Below are positions 16,188 through 26,051 of a stretch of DNA of 64,000 nucleotides, in pieces. The position numbers were made by a program, and so were the translations under genes. Location: the NCBI RefSeq assembly GCF_014697615.1, contig NZ_JACJSD010000007.1:170373-234372 (forward strand), read 5' to 3'. The DNA comes from Nostoc sp. FACHB-280 (GTDB taxonomy: Bacteria; Cyanobacteriota; Cyanobacteriia; Cyanobacteriales; Nostocaceae). The notes beneath the pieces are model-generated. The model saw only the letters and a list, made by a program, of their open reading frames with translations, did not search any database and was not told the origin of the DNA. The number at the start of each line of letters is the position of its first letter. The first letter of the stretch is position 1.

Positions 16188-16970
16188 ATGATAAGAAATG
16201 AATCTGTAACGCGTGTAGCAATGTTTCTCTGTTTTGGCGCAGCCATCTTGTCTTTAGCTGTCCATTGGCGAGTTACGACAACGCAACAACAGTCGGATAA
16301 TTATGCCCCTAATCGGAAGTTTCCAGGGAGTATAGGAGAAACAGCCTTTGGTGCGTCTACAACGACTGATGAATCCATTCCAGGTCAGAAATCGCAACGG
16401 AATTCTGATCATAAATCAGGTACAGTCATCCAAAATGTAGCTAGGGATACTGATATACCTAATAACAGACGATTAGTGGGCGCTGAGTCAGAACCAAGAG
16501 AAATTCAGAATACTGATACACAACCAAAATCCTTTTTTACCCAGTTTTCCACTCAACAAAAAACGGCTAATAAACTGGGGATGAAAACACAAGTAATAGT
16601 TGATTTAAGCGATCGCCGCACTTATGTTTATCAAGGAGATTTGGTTATAGCCAGTTACCCAATTGCTGTAGGTAAAAAAGGCTGGGAAACACCTACGGGT
16701 TCTTTCCAAGTCATGGATATGCAACATGACCCAATTTGGCGACACCCCATTACTGGCAAAGTGTTTCCTCCCGGAAGTGACAGTCCTTTAGGTGAGCGTT
16801 GGATTGGCTTTTGGACAGATGGACGCAATGAAATTGGTTTTCACGGCACACCAGATATTCACTTGCTAGGAACTGCCATTTCTCACGGTTGTTTGAGAAT
16901 GCGTAATTCTGATGTGCGTTTGTTGTATGACCAAGTTAAAGTTGGCACATTGGTAACAGTGCGTGATTAA
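16188..16970 (+). CDS. L,D-transpeptidase (YkuD domain), membrane-anchored
   Basis: A 260-residue protein with an N-terminal membrane anchor (VAMFLCFGAAILSLAVHW, about residues 10-27), a long low-complexity linker up to residue 120, and a C-terminal YkuD domain (VIVDLSDRRTYVYQGDLVIA). The catalytic motif is HGTPDIHLLG followed by SHGCLRM with Cys235. Such enzymes form 3-3 crosslinks in peptidoglycan or attach proteins to it, outside the cytoplasmic membrane. It faces away from sigG across a 1-kb gap, and lies close to an M23 endopeptidase, so this stretch has a cell-wall theme. The ATG follows a HIP1 site; no strong ribosome binding site is seen. Confidence 0.92.
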   Translation: MIRNESVTRVAMFLCFGAAILSLAVHWRVTTTQQQSDNYAPNRKFPGSIGETAFGASTTTDESIPGQKSQRNSDHKSGTVIQNVARDTDIPNNRRLVGAESEPREIQNTDTQPKSFFTQFSTQQKTANKLGMKTQVIVDLSDRRTYVYQGDLVIASYPIAVGKKGWETPTGSFQVMDMQHDPIWRHPITGKVFPPGSDSPLGERWIGFWTDGRNEIGFHGTPDIHLLGTAISHGCLRMRNSDVRLLYDQVKVGTLVTVRD

Positions 16971-17047
16971 TCAAGAGTCAAGAGTCCATAGTCAAGAGTT
17001 CAGCGTCAACAAATCTTGACCATCAACCATTGACTATTGACCACAAT

Positions 17048-17590
17048 TTATTTCTGCTCGAAGCTAGGGGCGTAGACCTGGAGTAAGGTACTAACTTGAC
17101 GGAGAACTTCATTACCAGTGTTTTTAGCTAAAACTGGTGTTTTGTTGTCGTTGGGTTGGTCGAGGTTACGACCGATTGCTTCGCTAACTTGTTGAGAAAT
17201 CAACTCTTGTAGTTCGGCTCTAGCACGTTGACGTTGATAGTTTGCACCTTCTTCTGTGGTTGCATATAAAGGTGGCAGGCGGTTGAGAGCATAGGCAGCG
17301 ATATCACCCACATCAAGAGAACTTTCGCTGGTAGCTTCAATTTCGGCAACACGGGCAATTGCTTCTGTCAACACCAATTCTTCCATGACGTTGATAAATT
17401 GTTTGCGAGGTACCGCCACTACCTCACCTGTTAATAAAGCTCCCATTAATCGATCCAGGGCCATATACTCTTCTATCGAGAGTTCCGATGCGTTATCACA
17501 AATTCGCCCAACTTCTGCTTCCATTGCTGGTGTGAGATAACCATCCTGAAGAGCTTGTTCTACAATTTTTTCAATACTCATAACGCTCAT
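17048..17590 (-). CDS. comFB: ComFB family protein (late competence development/cyclic dinucleotide receptor family)
   Basis: The 180-residue product starting at 17590 (MSVMSIEKIVEQ) contains the ComFB core: MEELVLTEAIARVAEIEAT and DVGDIAAYALNRLPPLYATT followed by EEGANYQRQRA. A TTG at 17608 would add six residues. ComFB proteins occur in Bacillus competence operons and widely in cyanobacteria, where members have been reported to bind cyclic dinucleotides such as c-di-GMP and to influence pili and motility. The N-terminal 80 residues (LTPAMEAEVGRICDNASELS) form an extra helical domain that is usual for the longer cyanobacterial form. A perfect inverted repeat lies 65 bases upstream of the start. 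It converges with the transpeptidase gene. Confidence 0.85.
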   Translation of the reverse strand: MSVMSIEKIVEQALQDGYLTPAMEAEVGRICDNASELSIEEYMALDRLMGALLTGEVVAVPRKQFINVMEELVLTEAIARVAEIEATSESSLDVGDIAAYALNRLPPLYATTEEGANYQRQRARAELQELISQQVSEAIGRNLDQPNDNKTPVLAKNTGNEVLRQVSTLLQVYAPSFEQK

Positions 17591-17654
17591 CTTGTTTAAG
17601 CCACCCAAGTAAGGTAAGGACGGTACAAATCCAATTTATCTTGCCCAATTATCG

Positions 17655-17678
17655 GTGCATAATCTACAAATTATGCAC
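17655..17678. promoter_or_regulatory. Inverted repeat upstream of comFB
   Basis: GTGCATAAT at 17655-17663 is the exact reverse complement of ATTATGCAC at 17670-17678, with a six-base spacer. It lies between the M23 peptidase stop and the comFB start, both on the minus strand. Its size suits either a dimeric operator or a weak hairpin; there is no T run after it on the minus strand. Confidence 0.45.
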
Positions 17679-17700
17679 ACAGGTTATTAGTTAACATTTT

Positions 17701-18606
17701 TTATTGAAAAATCTGTGTTCGCCAGGGTACGGGATCAACAGATTGGCCATTGACATATAAACCCCAGTGCAAGTGCGGCCCTGTAGAAGCACCTGTTGAA
17801 CCCACTGCGCCAATTAATTGGCCAGCTTTTACAAAGTCGCCTTCCTTAACGTTAATGCGACTTAAATGTAAGAATATGCTGGTTACTCCTTGGCCGTGAT
17901 CAATGCCAACTACATTGCCATGAATTCGGAAGCCTTGAGATACTGTACCTACTAAAGCAACTCGCCCAGCAGCTGGCGCGGTTACAGGTGAACCTGCGGC
18001 TCCGGCGTAGTCTACACCCCGATGATAATAATCCTTTGCAAATTTACCATTATAGTAACGACGTACGCCATAGATTGTACTAATCCGGGCTTTGCTGGGG
18101 GCGAGAAATTTCCCGTTCCAATATTTGTCTGGGGTTTGCAAAGCTTTGAAAGCGGCGACACGCTGGAGTTCATATTCGGTGGCTCCATCGGCGGATTTCC
18201 CTGGTGGGAGGGTAATGCGTTGTATGGGAAATTTGCGCGATCGCAATTTGACTGTTAAATTCTTAACTTGACCATCTCCCGCAATTTTTAAGGTTCGATT
18301 TCCTGCTGTTTCTAGGGGAGTGGTGGGAATAAAGGCACGATATTTGTTGGGCGCAACGGCAAAAGCTGGGTAAGTTTTCTCGCCTACTACTACTGTTGGT
18401 TGCTGATTATTTTCTTGGGTGACATCAATCATTACCGACAGGGTGTCTCCCAATTGGGGACTACTAGGGGATAACTGCACTTGCAAAGCTGCTGCGGGTA
18501 ATGCCGATGTTAGGGGTAAAGATATAAATATCCCAGATAAAAAATTTTTAGTATGGCGAGTTACTAGTTGACTCTGAGAATTTTTAGGATGATTCTCGAT
18601 AATCAT
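17701..18606 (-). CDS. M23 family peptidoglycan metallopeptidase
   Basis: A 301-residue secreted protein. A signal peptide is visible (FLSGIFISLPLTSALPAAAL, cleavage near residue 40). The middle region is a beta-rich domain (LSPSSPQLGDTLSVMIDVT). The C-terminal lysostaphin-type domain has HRGVDYAGAAGSPVTAP, with the zinc ligands His and Asp, and the terminal HLH ligand set in GASTGPHLHWGLY. Such enzymes cut peptide crosslinks in peptidoglycan or regulate amidases; all zinc ligands are present, so it should be active. comFB follows after 110 bases on the same strand. Confidence 0.93.
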   Translation of the reverse strand: MIIENHPKNSQSQLVTRHTKNFLSGIFISLPLTSALPAAALQVQLSPSSPQLGDTLSVMIDVTQENNQQPTVVVGEKTYPAFAVAPNKYRAFIPTTPLETAGNRTLKIAGDGQVKNLTVKLRSRKFPIQRITLPPGKSADGATEYELQRVAAFKALQTPDKYWNGKFLAPSKARISTIYGVRRYYNGKFAKDYYHRGVDYAGAAGSPVTAPAAGRVALVGTVSQGFRIHGNVVGIDHGQGVTSIFLHLSRINVKEGDFVKAGQLIGAVGSTGASTGPHLHWGLYVNGQSVDPVPWRTQIFQ

Positions 18607-18928
18607 AGAAATATAATATTATTCCTTTTTTGTGAACATTTAGCCTAAATAATCATTGCTAGGGCTTTCTTCGCTATGCAATTATTTTGGAACACCATAA
18701 TATTATGTCAATAAACATTCTAATGAATAAACTATACCGATTTGGATGCGATCGCCAATGATCATCATTGATTCCAATTAAATACTATACTTTGTCAAGC
18801 AAAAACTAGGCTAAGACATGGTTGGAAGATTTTGTGCCAACCTTTCTTTAACCGATACATTATAGTGTCCCAAGATTGATTGCTCAAAGAGAAGTTGTAT
18901 CAAAAATTATTAAAGTGGTCTTCTAAAA
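18607..18928. other. Intergenic region between the AEC transporter and M23 peptidase
   Basis: About 320 AT-rich bases with one HIP1-like site (GCGATCGCC near 18748). It should hold the promoter of the M23 gene. I see no small gene, repeat family member or strong hairpin. Confidence 0.4.
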
Positions 18929-19888
18929 TCAACTAAACCATAAAAGCCACAAAGGCAGTGCTATAAATAAGCCGACAAATGTCAAGGCAATACTGCTGGC
19001 TAATAAGTTGCGATCTAATTCATACACTTCTGCCAAAATTAATACAGAAAGCCCAGTAGGTGTACCGGACATTAACACTAGCACTAAACGTTGTTCGCCG
19101 GTTATACCTAAAAAGGTGGCGCTTAACCCTACTAATACAGGAATAATAAATACCTTCAATACACTGGCAATGGAAGCAATCTTAATACTTTTCCAGCCTG
19201 TGATTGTACCTAACCGCAGACCGACGAGTAACAAAGCCAAGGCGATAACTACCCAAACAGCTTGTTCTAAGCCTGACTCAACGACTGCTGGTAATTGGAT
19301 AAATTGAGTACTCAAGCCCAGAAAAAATGTCCACAAGCTAGGCACTGTAATTAAATCGCGTAGCTGAGTCCACCAGTGCTTATTGATTGTACTTTTCCCA
19401 AAATAGCTGGCAATTAAGACCGCAATACCATAAGTGCCGATGACGTTGTTAGTGACGCTAAATAATACTGCCCAGTCGTTGTTGGCGGGACTAGTAAGGA
19501 CTTGGGTGAGGGTGAGTCCAACAAAACCAGTATTCCCTAAAATGGTAGCGAGAATAAAACTGCCTAAACTAGCTTGCATTAATGGGATGTCTACAGATGA
19601 TTCAGAGGCTGGCTGTTGATGATGTCGGAACCACTGTATGGCTTGCCAAATCAACAACGCTAAAACCAAACTCAGCAGTAATACTGCAACTGCGACTCCA
19701 GGGATGAGGAGGCCGTGAGATAAATCAGTATGACGCGCCAAAACAAAAAGTTGCAATGGCACTCCCACCCAATACAAGCTGTTACCCAGCCACTTGAGAA
19801 AATTATCTGAAGTTAATCGAGAACCTAATAATCCTATCCCAATCCACAGGAAAAGCGGGGTGTAAGCATGAATCAAACTGTCAATCAT
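18929..19888 (-). CDS. AEC family transporter (auxin efflux carrier type)
   Basis: A 319-residue protein with about ten predicted membrane helices. Conserved parts include FILATILGNTGFVGLTLTQV, with the GNxGF motif of the family, and the C-terminal VLVLMSGTPTGLSVLILAEV followed by ELDRNLLASSIALTF. AEC proteins move organic anions or auxin-like molecules across the cytoplasmic membrane; the substrate here is unknown. The length fits the family. It lies downstream of the gcv genes on the same strand but is separated from gcvP by a 300-base repeat-rich stretch, so co-transcription is unlikely. Confidence 0.9.
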   Translation of the reverse strand: MIDSLIHAYTPLFLWIGIGLLGSRLTSDNFLKWLGNSLYWVGVPLQLFVLARHTDLSHGLLIPGVAVAVLLLSLVLALLIWQAIQWFRHHQQPASESSVDIPLMQASLGSFILATILGNTGFVGLTLTQVLTSPANNDWAVLFSVTNNVIGTYGIAVLIASYFGKSTINKHWWTQLRDLITVPSLWTFFLGLSTQFIQLPAVVESGLEQAVWVVIALALLLVGLRLGTITGWKSIKIASIASVLKVFIIPVLVGLSATFLGITGEQRLVLVLMSGTPTGLSVLILAEVYELDRNLLASSIALTFVGLFIALPLWLLWFS

Positions 19889-20034
19889 GGTAGAGTGGCA
19901 CCTTGGTTGAGGTGTCTAGAAATTTTGGATTTTGGATTTTAGATTTTGGATTGAATCTCAAATCTAAAATTCAAAATCTAAAATTCAGCACAGCCTCTTA
20001 CATTATTATTTAACGCGATGTGCGACTTATTCTT

Positions 20035-20175
20035 GAAACCCCTCTCCAAACCTCTCACGCCAGTCGCTACAACGGAGGGAACCTCCGCAACGCGCTGGCT
20101 CCCCGAAACGGAGAGAGGCTTTGAATCTTGCTCCCCTTTCCTACCAGGGAAGGGGTTGGGGGTTAGGTTTGAGAG
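20035..20175. repeat. Dispersed repeat with a nested palindromic insertion
   Basis: An outer repeat (CCCCTCTCCAAACCTCTC ... GAGAGGCTTTGAATC ... GGGAAGGGGTTGGGGGTTAG) appears split by a 44-base palindromic unit at about 20057-20100. The inner unit folds as GCCAG (20059-20063) with CTGGC (20095-20099) and CGGAGG with CCTCCG. To the left, 19920-19985 is a chain of TTTTGGATTTTAGATTTTGG units with an inverted counterpart. This is noncoding; an 82-codon frame through it is not a gene. Confidence 0.65.
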
Positions 20176-20195
20176 AAAGTTGCACACGGCGTGAT

Positions 20196-23114
20196 TTATT
20201 CTGCGTAGGCCTCCATTGGTAAACAAGCACAGACAAAGTTTTTGTCGCCAAAAGCAGCATCAATACGACCGACATTAGGCCAGAATTTTGCGTCGCGCGT
20301 CCAAGGTGCGGGGTAGGCGGCTTGTTCGCGGGAATAGGGATGAGTCCATTCCCCAGCGATGAGACTTTCGGCGGTGTGGGGTGCGTTCTTCAAAAGATTA
20401 TCTTCAATATCCATTTTGCCTGATTCAATTTCGGCAATTTCTTGACGAATAGCAATCAAAGCATCACAAAAACGGTCTAATTCTTCCTTAGATTCGCTTT
20501 CTGTGGGTTCTACCATGATAGTTCCCGCCACAGGCCAAGAGACTGTCGGCGCATGGAAACCATAATCCATTAACCGTTTAGCAACATCATCGATGTCGAT
20601 ATTGGCGGATTTTTTGAGCGATCGCAAATCTAAAATACATTCATGGGCAACTAAGTTATTTTTGCCTTTGTACAAAACTGGATAGTAGTTTTCTAGTCGC
20701 TTGGCAATGTAGTTAGCATTCAAAATTGCCACTTTCGTAGCTTCGGTCAAACCAGCCACCCCCATCATGGCAATATACATCCAAGAAATTACCAAGATGC
20801 TGGCACTACCCCAAGGTGCGGCGGCGACTGCGCCTGCTGAGTGGGGAGTAGGAAGTGGGGCGTGCTGAGTGGGTTTAGTAATGGGAACTACGGCGTGTCC
20901 GGGGAGAAAGGGTACGAGATGGGAGGCGACACCAATTGGCCCCATACCAGGGCCGCCACCACCGTGAGGAATACAGAAAGTTTTGTGTAAATTCAAGTGA
21001 CAAACATCTGCACCAATATCACCGGGACGACACAACCCGACTTGGGCGTTCATGTTTGCCCCATCCATATATACTTGTCCACCGTGAAGGTGTATAACTT
21101 CACAAATTTCTTGAATGGCTTCCTCAAATACACCGTGAGTTGAAGGATATGTCACCATCAACGCCGCGAGTTCACTACCATGCTTTTCGGCTTTGGCTTT
21201 GAGGTCTGATACATCAATATTACCGTCAGCATCGCAGGCAACCGGTACAACCTTCATCCCACACATCACCGCACTGGCTGGGTTGGTTCCATGCGCGGAG
21301 GTGGGAATTAAACAGATGTTGCGGTGTGCTTCGCCGCGACTGGCGTGATATTCGTGAATGACCAACAGTCCGGCGTATTCTCCTTGGGAACCTGCATTTG
21401 GTTGCAGAGAAATTCCCGCAAACCCAGTAATTTCCGCTAACCAAGCCTCAAGTTGTTGGAAGAGAATTTGATAACCGCGTGTTTGTGATGGTGGTGCAAA
21501 GGGGTGTATCTTGCCAAATTCCTCCCAACTCACCGGAATCATTTCGGCGGTTGCGTTTAGTTTCATGGTACAAGAACCCAAAGGAATCATTGATGTTGTG
21601 AGGGATAAGTCCTTGGTTTCTAGTTTGTGGAGATAACGCAACAACTCTGTTTCCGAGTGATAGCGGTTAAATACAGGATGGGTGAGGTAGCTGCTTTGAC
21701 GGCGTGGCAAAATATCGGCAGTGGAATTAGTTAATTCTTCTATGGTGAAAGGTAATTCATCTTTATCGGCGAAAATCTGCCACAGGTCGATTAAATCTTC
21801 TGCTGTAGTTGTTTCATCTAAAGAGATACCAACAGCAGTCTCATCAAAAATTCGTAAGTTGATATTTCTACCTTGGCAACCTGCAAGAATAGTTTCGAGG
21901 TTTTGTGTACCTAACTCTACGCGCAGTGTGTCAAAGACATTTTCCGAACTAATTTTGTAACCCAGATGCTTTAACCCTGCTGCCAAGATTAAAGTTAATT
22001 TGTGAATATTTTCAGCAATATTCTTTAGTCCCTGTGGCCCGTGATAAACAGCGTACATACCCGCCATCACCGCCAATAATACCTGGGCAGTACAAATATT
22101 ACTGGTCGCTTTTTCTCGACGGATGTGTTGTTCGCGGGTTTGCAGTGCTAGACGTAATGCAGGCTTACCGTTAACATCTCTAGATAACCCAACAATACGC
22201 CCTGGAACTTGGCGTTTATACTCTTCTTTGGTGGCGAAATACGCTGCATGAGGGCCGCCAAACCCCAAGGGAATACCAAAGCGTTGAGTACTACCCACGG
22301 CAATATCCGCACCAAATTCACCAGGTGGGGTAAGTAAAGTTAAGCTGAGGGGGTCGGCGGCGACTGTAACTAACGCCCCGACTGTATGGGCTTTATCAAT
22401 AAAGGCGCGATAGTCGTAAATTGTGCCGTCGGTGGCTGGGTATTGCAAGACTGCACCAAAAATTGGTTCTGCAAAATCAAAGGTTTGATGGTCGCCAACG
22501 ATGATATTGATTCCTAGAGGTTTAGCCCGTGTTTGCAACACATCTATGGTTTGGGGATGACAGTCACGGGAAACAAAATAGTTATGGGCTTTGGTTTTGC
22601 TGACACCATAACTCAGACTCATGGCTTCGGCGGCGGCGGTGGCTTCATCGAGTAAGGAAGCGTTGGCAATTTCCAAACCTGTTAAGTCAATAATCATGGT
22701 TTGGAAATTCAGCAGGGCTTCTAACCGCCCTTGGGCAATTTCTGGCTGATAGGGTGTGTATGCAGTGTACCAACCAGGATTTTCTAAGATATTACGACCA
22801 ATTACAGGCGGGGTAACGCAGTCGTAATATCCCATACCGATGTATGAACGACACACTTGATTTTTAGCCGCAATATTTTTTAACTTTGCTAGGGCGGCGT
22901 ATTCACTTTGTGCGTCGGGTAATTGTAGCGTTTGCTGCGATCGGATGGCTTGTGGTACTGTGCGATCGATGAGGTCGTCTAGGCTGGCAAAACCTAATAC
23001 TTTCAACATTTGCTGAATGTCATGAAAGCTAGGGCCTATATGTCGTTCTATAAAATTAGAATATGTTGTATTTTCAGGAAGGGTAGACTGGGTTTGAGGG
23101 GCATGGTATACCAC
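20196..23114 (-). CDS. gcvP: Glycine dehydrogenase (decarboxylating), P protein
   Basis: A complete 972-residue P protein of the glycine cleavage system, which decarboxylates glycine and passes the aminomethyl group to the lipoyl arm of GcvH; in cyanobacteria it works in photorespiratory glycine breakdown and one-carbon supply. The PLP lysine is K711 in [19 protein letters not shown]. Other conserved parts are [24 protein letters not shown] and [13 protein letters not shown]. Residues about 746-760 ([16 protein letters not shown]) are a Pro/His-rich insertion made from an intergenic-type repeat. It is the last of the minus-strand gcvT-gcvH-gcvP series, 114 bases after gcvH. Confidence 0.97.
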   Translation of the reverse strand: MVYHAPQTQSTLPENTTYSNFIERHIGPSFHDIQQMLKVLGFASLDDLIDRTVPQAIRSQQTLQLPDAQSEYAALAKLKNIAAKNQVCRSYIGMGYYDCVTPPVIGRNILENPGWYTAYTPYQPEIAQGRLEALLNFQTMIIDLTGLEIANASLLDEATAAAEAMSLSYGVSKTKAHNYFVSRDCHPQTIDVLQTRAKPLGINIIVGDHQTFDFAEPIFGAVLQYPATDGTIYDYRAFIDKAHTVGALVTVAADPLSLTLLTPPGEFGADIAVGSTQRFGIPLGFGGPHAAYFATKEEYKRQVPGRIVGLSRDVNGKPALRLALQTREQHIRREKATSNICTAQVLLAVMAGMYAVYHGPQGLKNIAENIHKLTLILAAGLKHLGYKISSENVFDTLRVELGTQNLETILAGCQGRNINLRIFDETAVGISLDETTTAEDLIDLWQIFADKDELPFTIEELTNSTADILPRRQSSYLTHPVFNRYHSETELLRYLHKLETKDLSLTTSMIPLGSCTMKLNATAEMIPVSWEEFGKIHPFAPPSQTRGYQILFQQLEAWLAEITGFAGISLQPNAGSQGEYAGLLVIHEYHASRGEAHRNICLIPTSAHGTNPASAVMCGMKVVPVACDADGNIDVSDLKAKAEKHGSELAALMVTYPSTHGVFEEAIQEICEVIHLHGGQVYMDGANMNAQVGLCRPGDIGADVCHLNLHKTFCIPHGGGGPGMGPIGVASHLVPFLPGHAVVPITKPTQHAPLPTPHSAGAVAAAPWGSASILVISWMYIAMMGVAGLTEATKVAILNANYIAKRLENYYPVLYKGKNNLVAHECILDLRSLKKSANIDIDDVAKRLMDYGFHAPTVSWPVAGTIMVEPTESESKEELDRFCDALIAIRQEIAEIESGKMDIEDNLLKNAPHTAESLIAGEWTHPYSREQAAYPAPWTRDAKFWPNVGRIDAAFGDKNFVCACLPMEAYAE

Positions 23115-23228
23115 AAATCGAACTCCGGACGCAACTATTTAATATTTTGCAATAAAAAATACTTTTAACAAGTTGACATTCAAGGAAAAGTACGAAGTAT
23201 GGAATTTATACTTCATACTTCATACTTC

Positions 23229-23618
23229 TTAAGCCATCCCTTCCACGAGGGCGCTGTACTGGCTTGCAGTTAGGGCATCATCTAGTTCACCAGGGTCATC
23301 AACACGTATTTTTAGCAACCAGCCATCGCCGTATGGGTCATCGTTCAGTAGTTCGGGATCATCAATTACAGTCTCGTTACGTTCTACCACTGTGCCGGTT
23401 ACGGGTGAATACAATTCTCCAACGGCTTTGACTGATTCTATTGTGCCTAATTCATCACCCTTGGTAGAAGATTGACCAATCTCTGGCAGTTCTACAAATA
23501 CAATTTCACCTAATTCTTTGACGGCAAATTCAGTAATGCCGATGGTAGCAAGATCACCATCTAGTCGCACGTATTCATGACTATCTTGGTATTTCAAATC
23601 CTCAGGATATCTAGACAT
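23229..23618 (-). CDS. gcvH: Glycine cleavage system H protein
   Basis: A 129-residue lipoyl carrier protein. The lipoylated lysine is K64 in [17 protein letters not shown], and the start [17 protein letters not shown] is typical of the family. It carries the aminomethylated lipoyl arm between GcvP, GcvT and dihydrolipoamide dehydrogenase. Length and motifs are normal. It lies between gcvT and gcvP, with 151 bases to gcvT. The downstream gap contains repeats of GAAGTATGAAGTAT. Confidence 0.97.
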   Translation of the reverse strand: MSRYPEDLKYQDSHEYVRLDGDLATIGITEFAVKELGEIVFVELPEIGQSSTKGDELGTIESVKAVGELYSPVTGTVVERNETVIDDPELLNDDPYGDGWLLKIRVDDPGELDDALTASQYSALVEGMA

Positions 23619-23769
23619 ATTATTTACTCTCCAATATCACCAAAATTATTGTTCTCACAGTAATGCTGGTCATACTTAATAATCAGGTTTACTGTAGCTT
23701 AAGTAGTTCACAACACATTATTCCTTAAAAACTGCAAAGTATGAAGTCTGAAGTTTCGTCCTTCATACG

Positions 23770-24885
23770 TCATTTTTTAGTTTTTGACCGATAAAAGGGG
23801 CGTTTGACTACTACTGCGGGGTAGGCTTTACCGCGAATATCGACTTCTAACTGTTGACCAACCTTTGCTAAATTGCTGGGAATATATGCCAAAGCAACAG
23901 GATAACCCAGTGTGGGAGATATCGTACCACTGGTAACTTCTCCTACAACTTGACCTGCGGATAAAACTTGGTAGCCGTGACGGGCGATGTTACGTCCTTG
24001 CATTTGTAAACCTACGAGTCGGCGTTGCACTCCGTTGGCTTTTTGCTGTTCTAAGACTGACCGACCGATAAAGTCACCTTTGGTATCGAGGTGAACTAAC
24101 CAGCCTAAACCTGCTTCTAGGGGTGTTGTGTTGTCGTCTATATCTTGACCGTACAGTGCCATTGCGGCTTCAAGGCGCAAGGTGTCTCTTGCACCTAGTC
24201 CTGCGGGAACAACACCAGCGTTGTATAAATTCCGCCATAATTCTATCCCTACTTCTGGGTCTACCATAATTTCAAAGCCATCTTCGCCGGTGTAACCTGT
24301 ACGGGCGATGAAGGCTGGTTGACCGAGGATGTTTGCTTGTAAATGACCAAAGGCTTTAATTGGTTGTAGGTCTTGTTCTACAAATGGCTGGAGATATTTT
24401 TCAGCTTTTGGCCCTTGCAAGGCAATTAAGACTTTTTCGGGTGAGAGGTCTTGAAATTGAATTTCATCTAAGTTGAGGTTTTGCAATAGCCAGCTTTTAT
24501 CTTTGGCTGTGGTTGCTGCATTGACAACGATCGCTACTTTCTCTTCACTTTGATAATAAATAATAATATCGTCAATAATTCCCCCTTGGGGATTTAACAA
24601 TACTGTATATTGCGATTGACCTGCTTGTAAGCGACTCAAGTCAGAAGGGACTAAACCTTGGAGTTGGTCAATGACTGTTTTACCTTCCAGGGTAAATTTG
24701 CCCATGTGAGATATATCAAACATCCCAGCAGCATTTCTCACAGCCTCGTGTTCGCTGGTAATACCGCTATATTGTACAGGCATTTCCCAACCGCCAAAGC
24801 TGGTGAGGCGGGCTTTAAGTTCTACACCCAGTTGATATAAAGGAGTTCGCGCCAAGGATGCGGCGATGTTTTCTTGATTAGCCAC
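23770..24885 (-). CDS. gcvT: Glycine cleavage system T protein (aminomethyltransferase)
   Basis: A 371-residue protein that releases ammonia from the GcvH-bound aminomethyl group and makes 5,10-methylene-tetrahydrofolate. The N-terminus has [16 protein letters not shown] and [13 protein letters not shown], then [14 protein letters not shown] and [18 protein letters not shown], all family signatures. It is the first gene of the gcvT-gcvH-gcvP run and is divergent from the pentapeptide gene 151 bases away. That short upstream region contains only GAAGTCTGAAG-type repeats and no recognisable glycine riboswitch. Confidence 0.97.
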   Translation of the reverse strand: MANQENIAASLARTPLYQLGVELKARLTSFGGWEMPVQYSGITSEHEAVRNAAGMFDISHMGKFTLEGKTVIDQLQGLVPSDLSRLQAGQSQYTVLLNPQGGIIDDIIIYYQSEEKVAIVVNAATTAKDKSWLLQNLNLDEIQFQDLSPEKVLIALQGPKAEKYLQPFVEQDLQPIKAFGHLQANILGQPAFIARTGYTGEDGFEIMVDPEVGIELWRNLYNAGVVPAGLGARDTLRLEAAMALYGQDIDDNTTPLEAGLGWLVHLDTKGDFIGRSVLEQQKANGVQRRLVGLQMQGRNIARHGYQVLSAGQVVGEVTSGTISPTLGYPVALAYIPSNLAKVGQQLEVDIRGKAYPAVVVKRPFYRSKTKK

Positions 24886-25036
24886 AGGTAGTTATGCTCT
24901 TCAACATCTATATATCCTAAGTCAAGGATGAAGGATGAAGTCTGAAGTATAAAATTTCCGACTTCAGACTTCACCCTTCAGACTTTAACCTAGTAATGTT
25001 ATTTGTAGGAGTGTTGAGTTTTGTTAAGAATAAGTT

Positions 25037-25531
25037 ATGAAATATTGGCGCATACTAGCGAGTGTTGTTTTAGCAATGGTTCTATTTTTATTTCCTCTGT
25101 CGGCGGAGGCTGCTAGTTCTTCGAGTATTACCCGTTCGGCTGGGGATGAAGTGATAGCAAAGGATTATTCTGGTCAAAGTTTAGTGGGTAGTGAGTTTAC
25201 CAACGTTGATTTAGAAAATGCGAACTTTAGCAATGCTGACTTACGCGGTGGGGTGTTTAATGGGACTATCCTAGAAGGTGTAAATCTGCATGGTGTAGAT
25301 TTTAGTAATGGTATAGCTTACTTGACTAGGTTCAAAAATGCTGATTTGACAGATGCAATTTTGACCGACGCGATGATGTTGCGATCGACCTTTGATAATG
25401 TTGAGATTACAGGTGCAGATTTTACGAATGCAGTGTTAGACGGGCCGCAGGTGAAAAAACTCTGTACTAAAGCTAGTGGTGTCAATTCTAAAACAGGTGT
25501 AGATACACGCGAGTCTTTAGGTTGTAAGTAA
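25037..25531 (+). CDS. Secreted pentapeptide-repeat protein, probably thylakoid lumen
   Basis: A 164-residue protein with a signal peptide (ILASVVLAMVLFLFPLSAEA, cleavage after ASA-like residues near 26) and a pentapeptide-repeat domain of A(N/D)Lxx units (VDLENANFSNADLRGGVFNG, LEGVNLHGVDFSNG, ADLTDAILTDAMM). The C-terminus has two cysteines (KKLCTKASG and SLGCK) that may form a disulfide, as seen in luminal pentapeptide proteins of cyanobacteria and chloroplasts. The role is unknown. It is divergent from gcvT and ends at a clear terminator. Confidence 0.88.
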   Translation: MKYWRILASVVLAMVLFLFPLSAEAASSSSITRSAGDEVIAKDYSGQSLVGSEFTNVDLENANFSNADLRGGVFNGTILEGVNLHGVDFSNGIAYLTRFKNADLTDAILTDAMMLRSTFDNVEITGADFTNAVLDGPQVKKLCTKASGVNSKTGVDTRESLGCK

Positions 25532-25543
25532 ATTGATAAAAAT

Positions 25544-25569
25544 AACCCTCCAGATATTTGGAGGGTTTT
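25544..25569 (+). terminator. Intrinsic terminator of the pentapeptide gene
   Basis: AACCCTCCA at 25544-25552 pairs with TGGAGGGTT at 25559-25567 around a six-base loop and runs into TTTT (25566-25569). It starts 13 bases after the stop codon. Confidence 0.85.
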
Positions 25570-25588
25570 AATTGATGAAATTTTGAAT

Positions 25589-25689
25589 ACAGCAGTCGTA
25601 TTTGATTTGTGAAAGTCAAGAGGCTCAGATCCCCGACTTCTTCAAGAAGTCGGGGATCTTTTGGTTCACGAAGGGTTTAGGACTACTAT
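25589..25689. repeat. 101-bp MITE-like palindromic element, copy B
   Basis: Same length and plan as 5915-6015: left end ACAGCAGTCGTATTTGATTT, central hairpin GATCCCCGACTTCTT and its complement at 25628-25658, right end TTTAGGACTACTAT. The ends are imperfect inverted repeats. Differences from copy A are spread evenly, so the copies are not very recent. Confidence 0.78.
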
Positions 25690-25706
25690 ATTAATCAGCA
25701 GAAAAA

Positions 25707-26051
25707 TTACTCAGGATTTGGAGATTTTTCATCTACTAAATGAAAAGCTTTTTCTATTTGCAGTCTTTGTTCGGCATTCCTTAAAAAATAGCCATCTACC
25801 ATAGCTGAACCTAGTAATCTGCCTAATTCTTCGCGGTTAGTAGTAATCGTAGTATTAAATTTATCATGAGGCAAGTTGCCTAACATTGCTACAATTGTCT
25901 GTTGAATTAAATGTAATACTTCTGGGGAGTCTGGTTTAGATAGTTGGACAACTGTATCTCGATTGAGAGATTGAAGATATTGCCAAAATTGATTGTTGTT
26001 AATATCTTCAGGCATAAGGTTTTCTGGCTGGCGAGAGGAAAGATTACTCAT
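25707..26051 (-). CDS. DUF760 family protein
   Basis: A 114-residue soluble protein. The motifs FWQYLQSLNRDTVVQLSKP, LGNLPHDKF and the C-terminal LLGSAMVDGYFLRNAEQRLQ match my memory of DUF760, a family limited to cyanobacteria and plastid-containing plants whose function is not established. Length and composition are normal. It faces the MITE-like element at its 3' end and is divergent from the BON lipoprotein gene across 460 bases. Confidence 0.82.
   Translation of the reverse strand: MSNLSSRQPENLMPEDINNNQFWQYLQSLNRDTVVQLSKPDSPEVLHLIQQTIVAMLGNLPHDKFNTTITTNREELGRLLGSAMVDGYFLRNAEQRLQIEKAFHLVDEKSPNPE

Noticed and set aside
19978..20226. 82-codon minus-strand frame after gcvP
   Set aside because: It consists of translated dispersed repeats and overlaps the gcvP end.
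24886..25036. Glycine riboswitch upstream of gcvT
   Set aside because: I looked for the paired aptamer structure and saw only GAAGTCTGAAG-type repeats; a covariance search would settle it.
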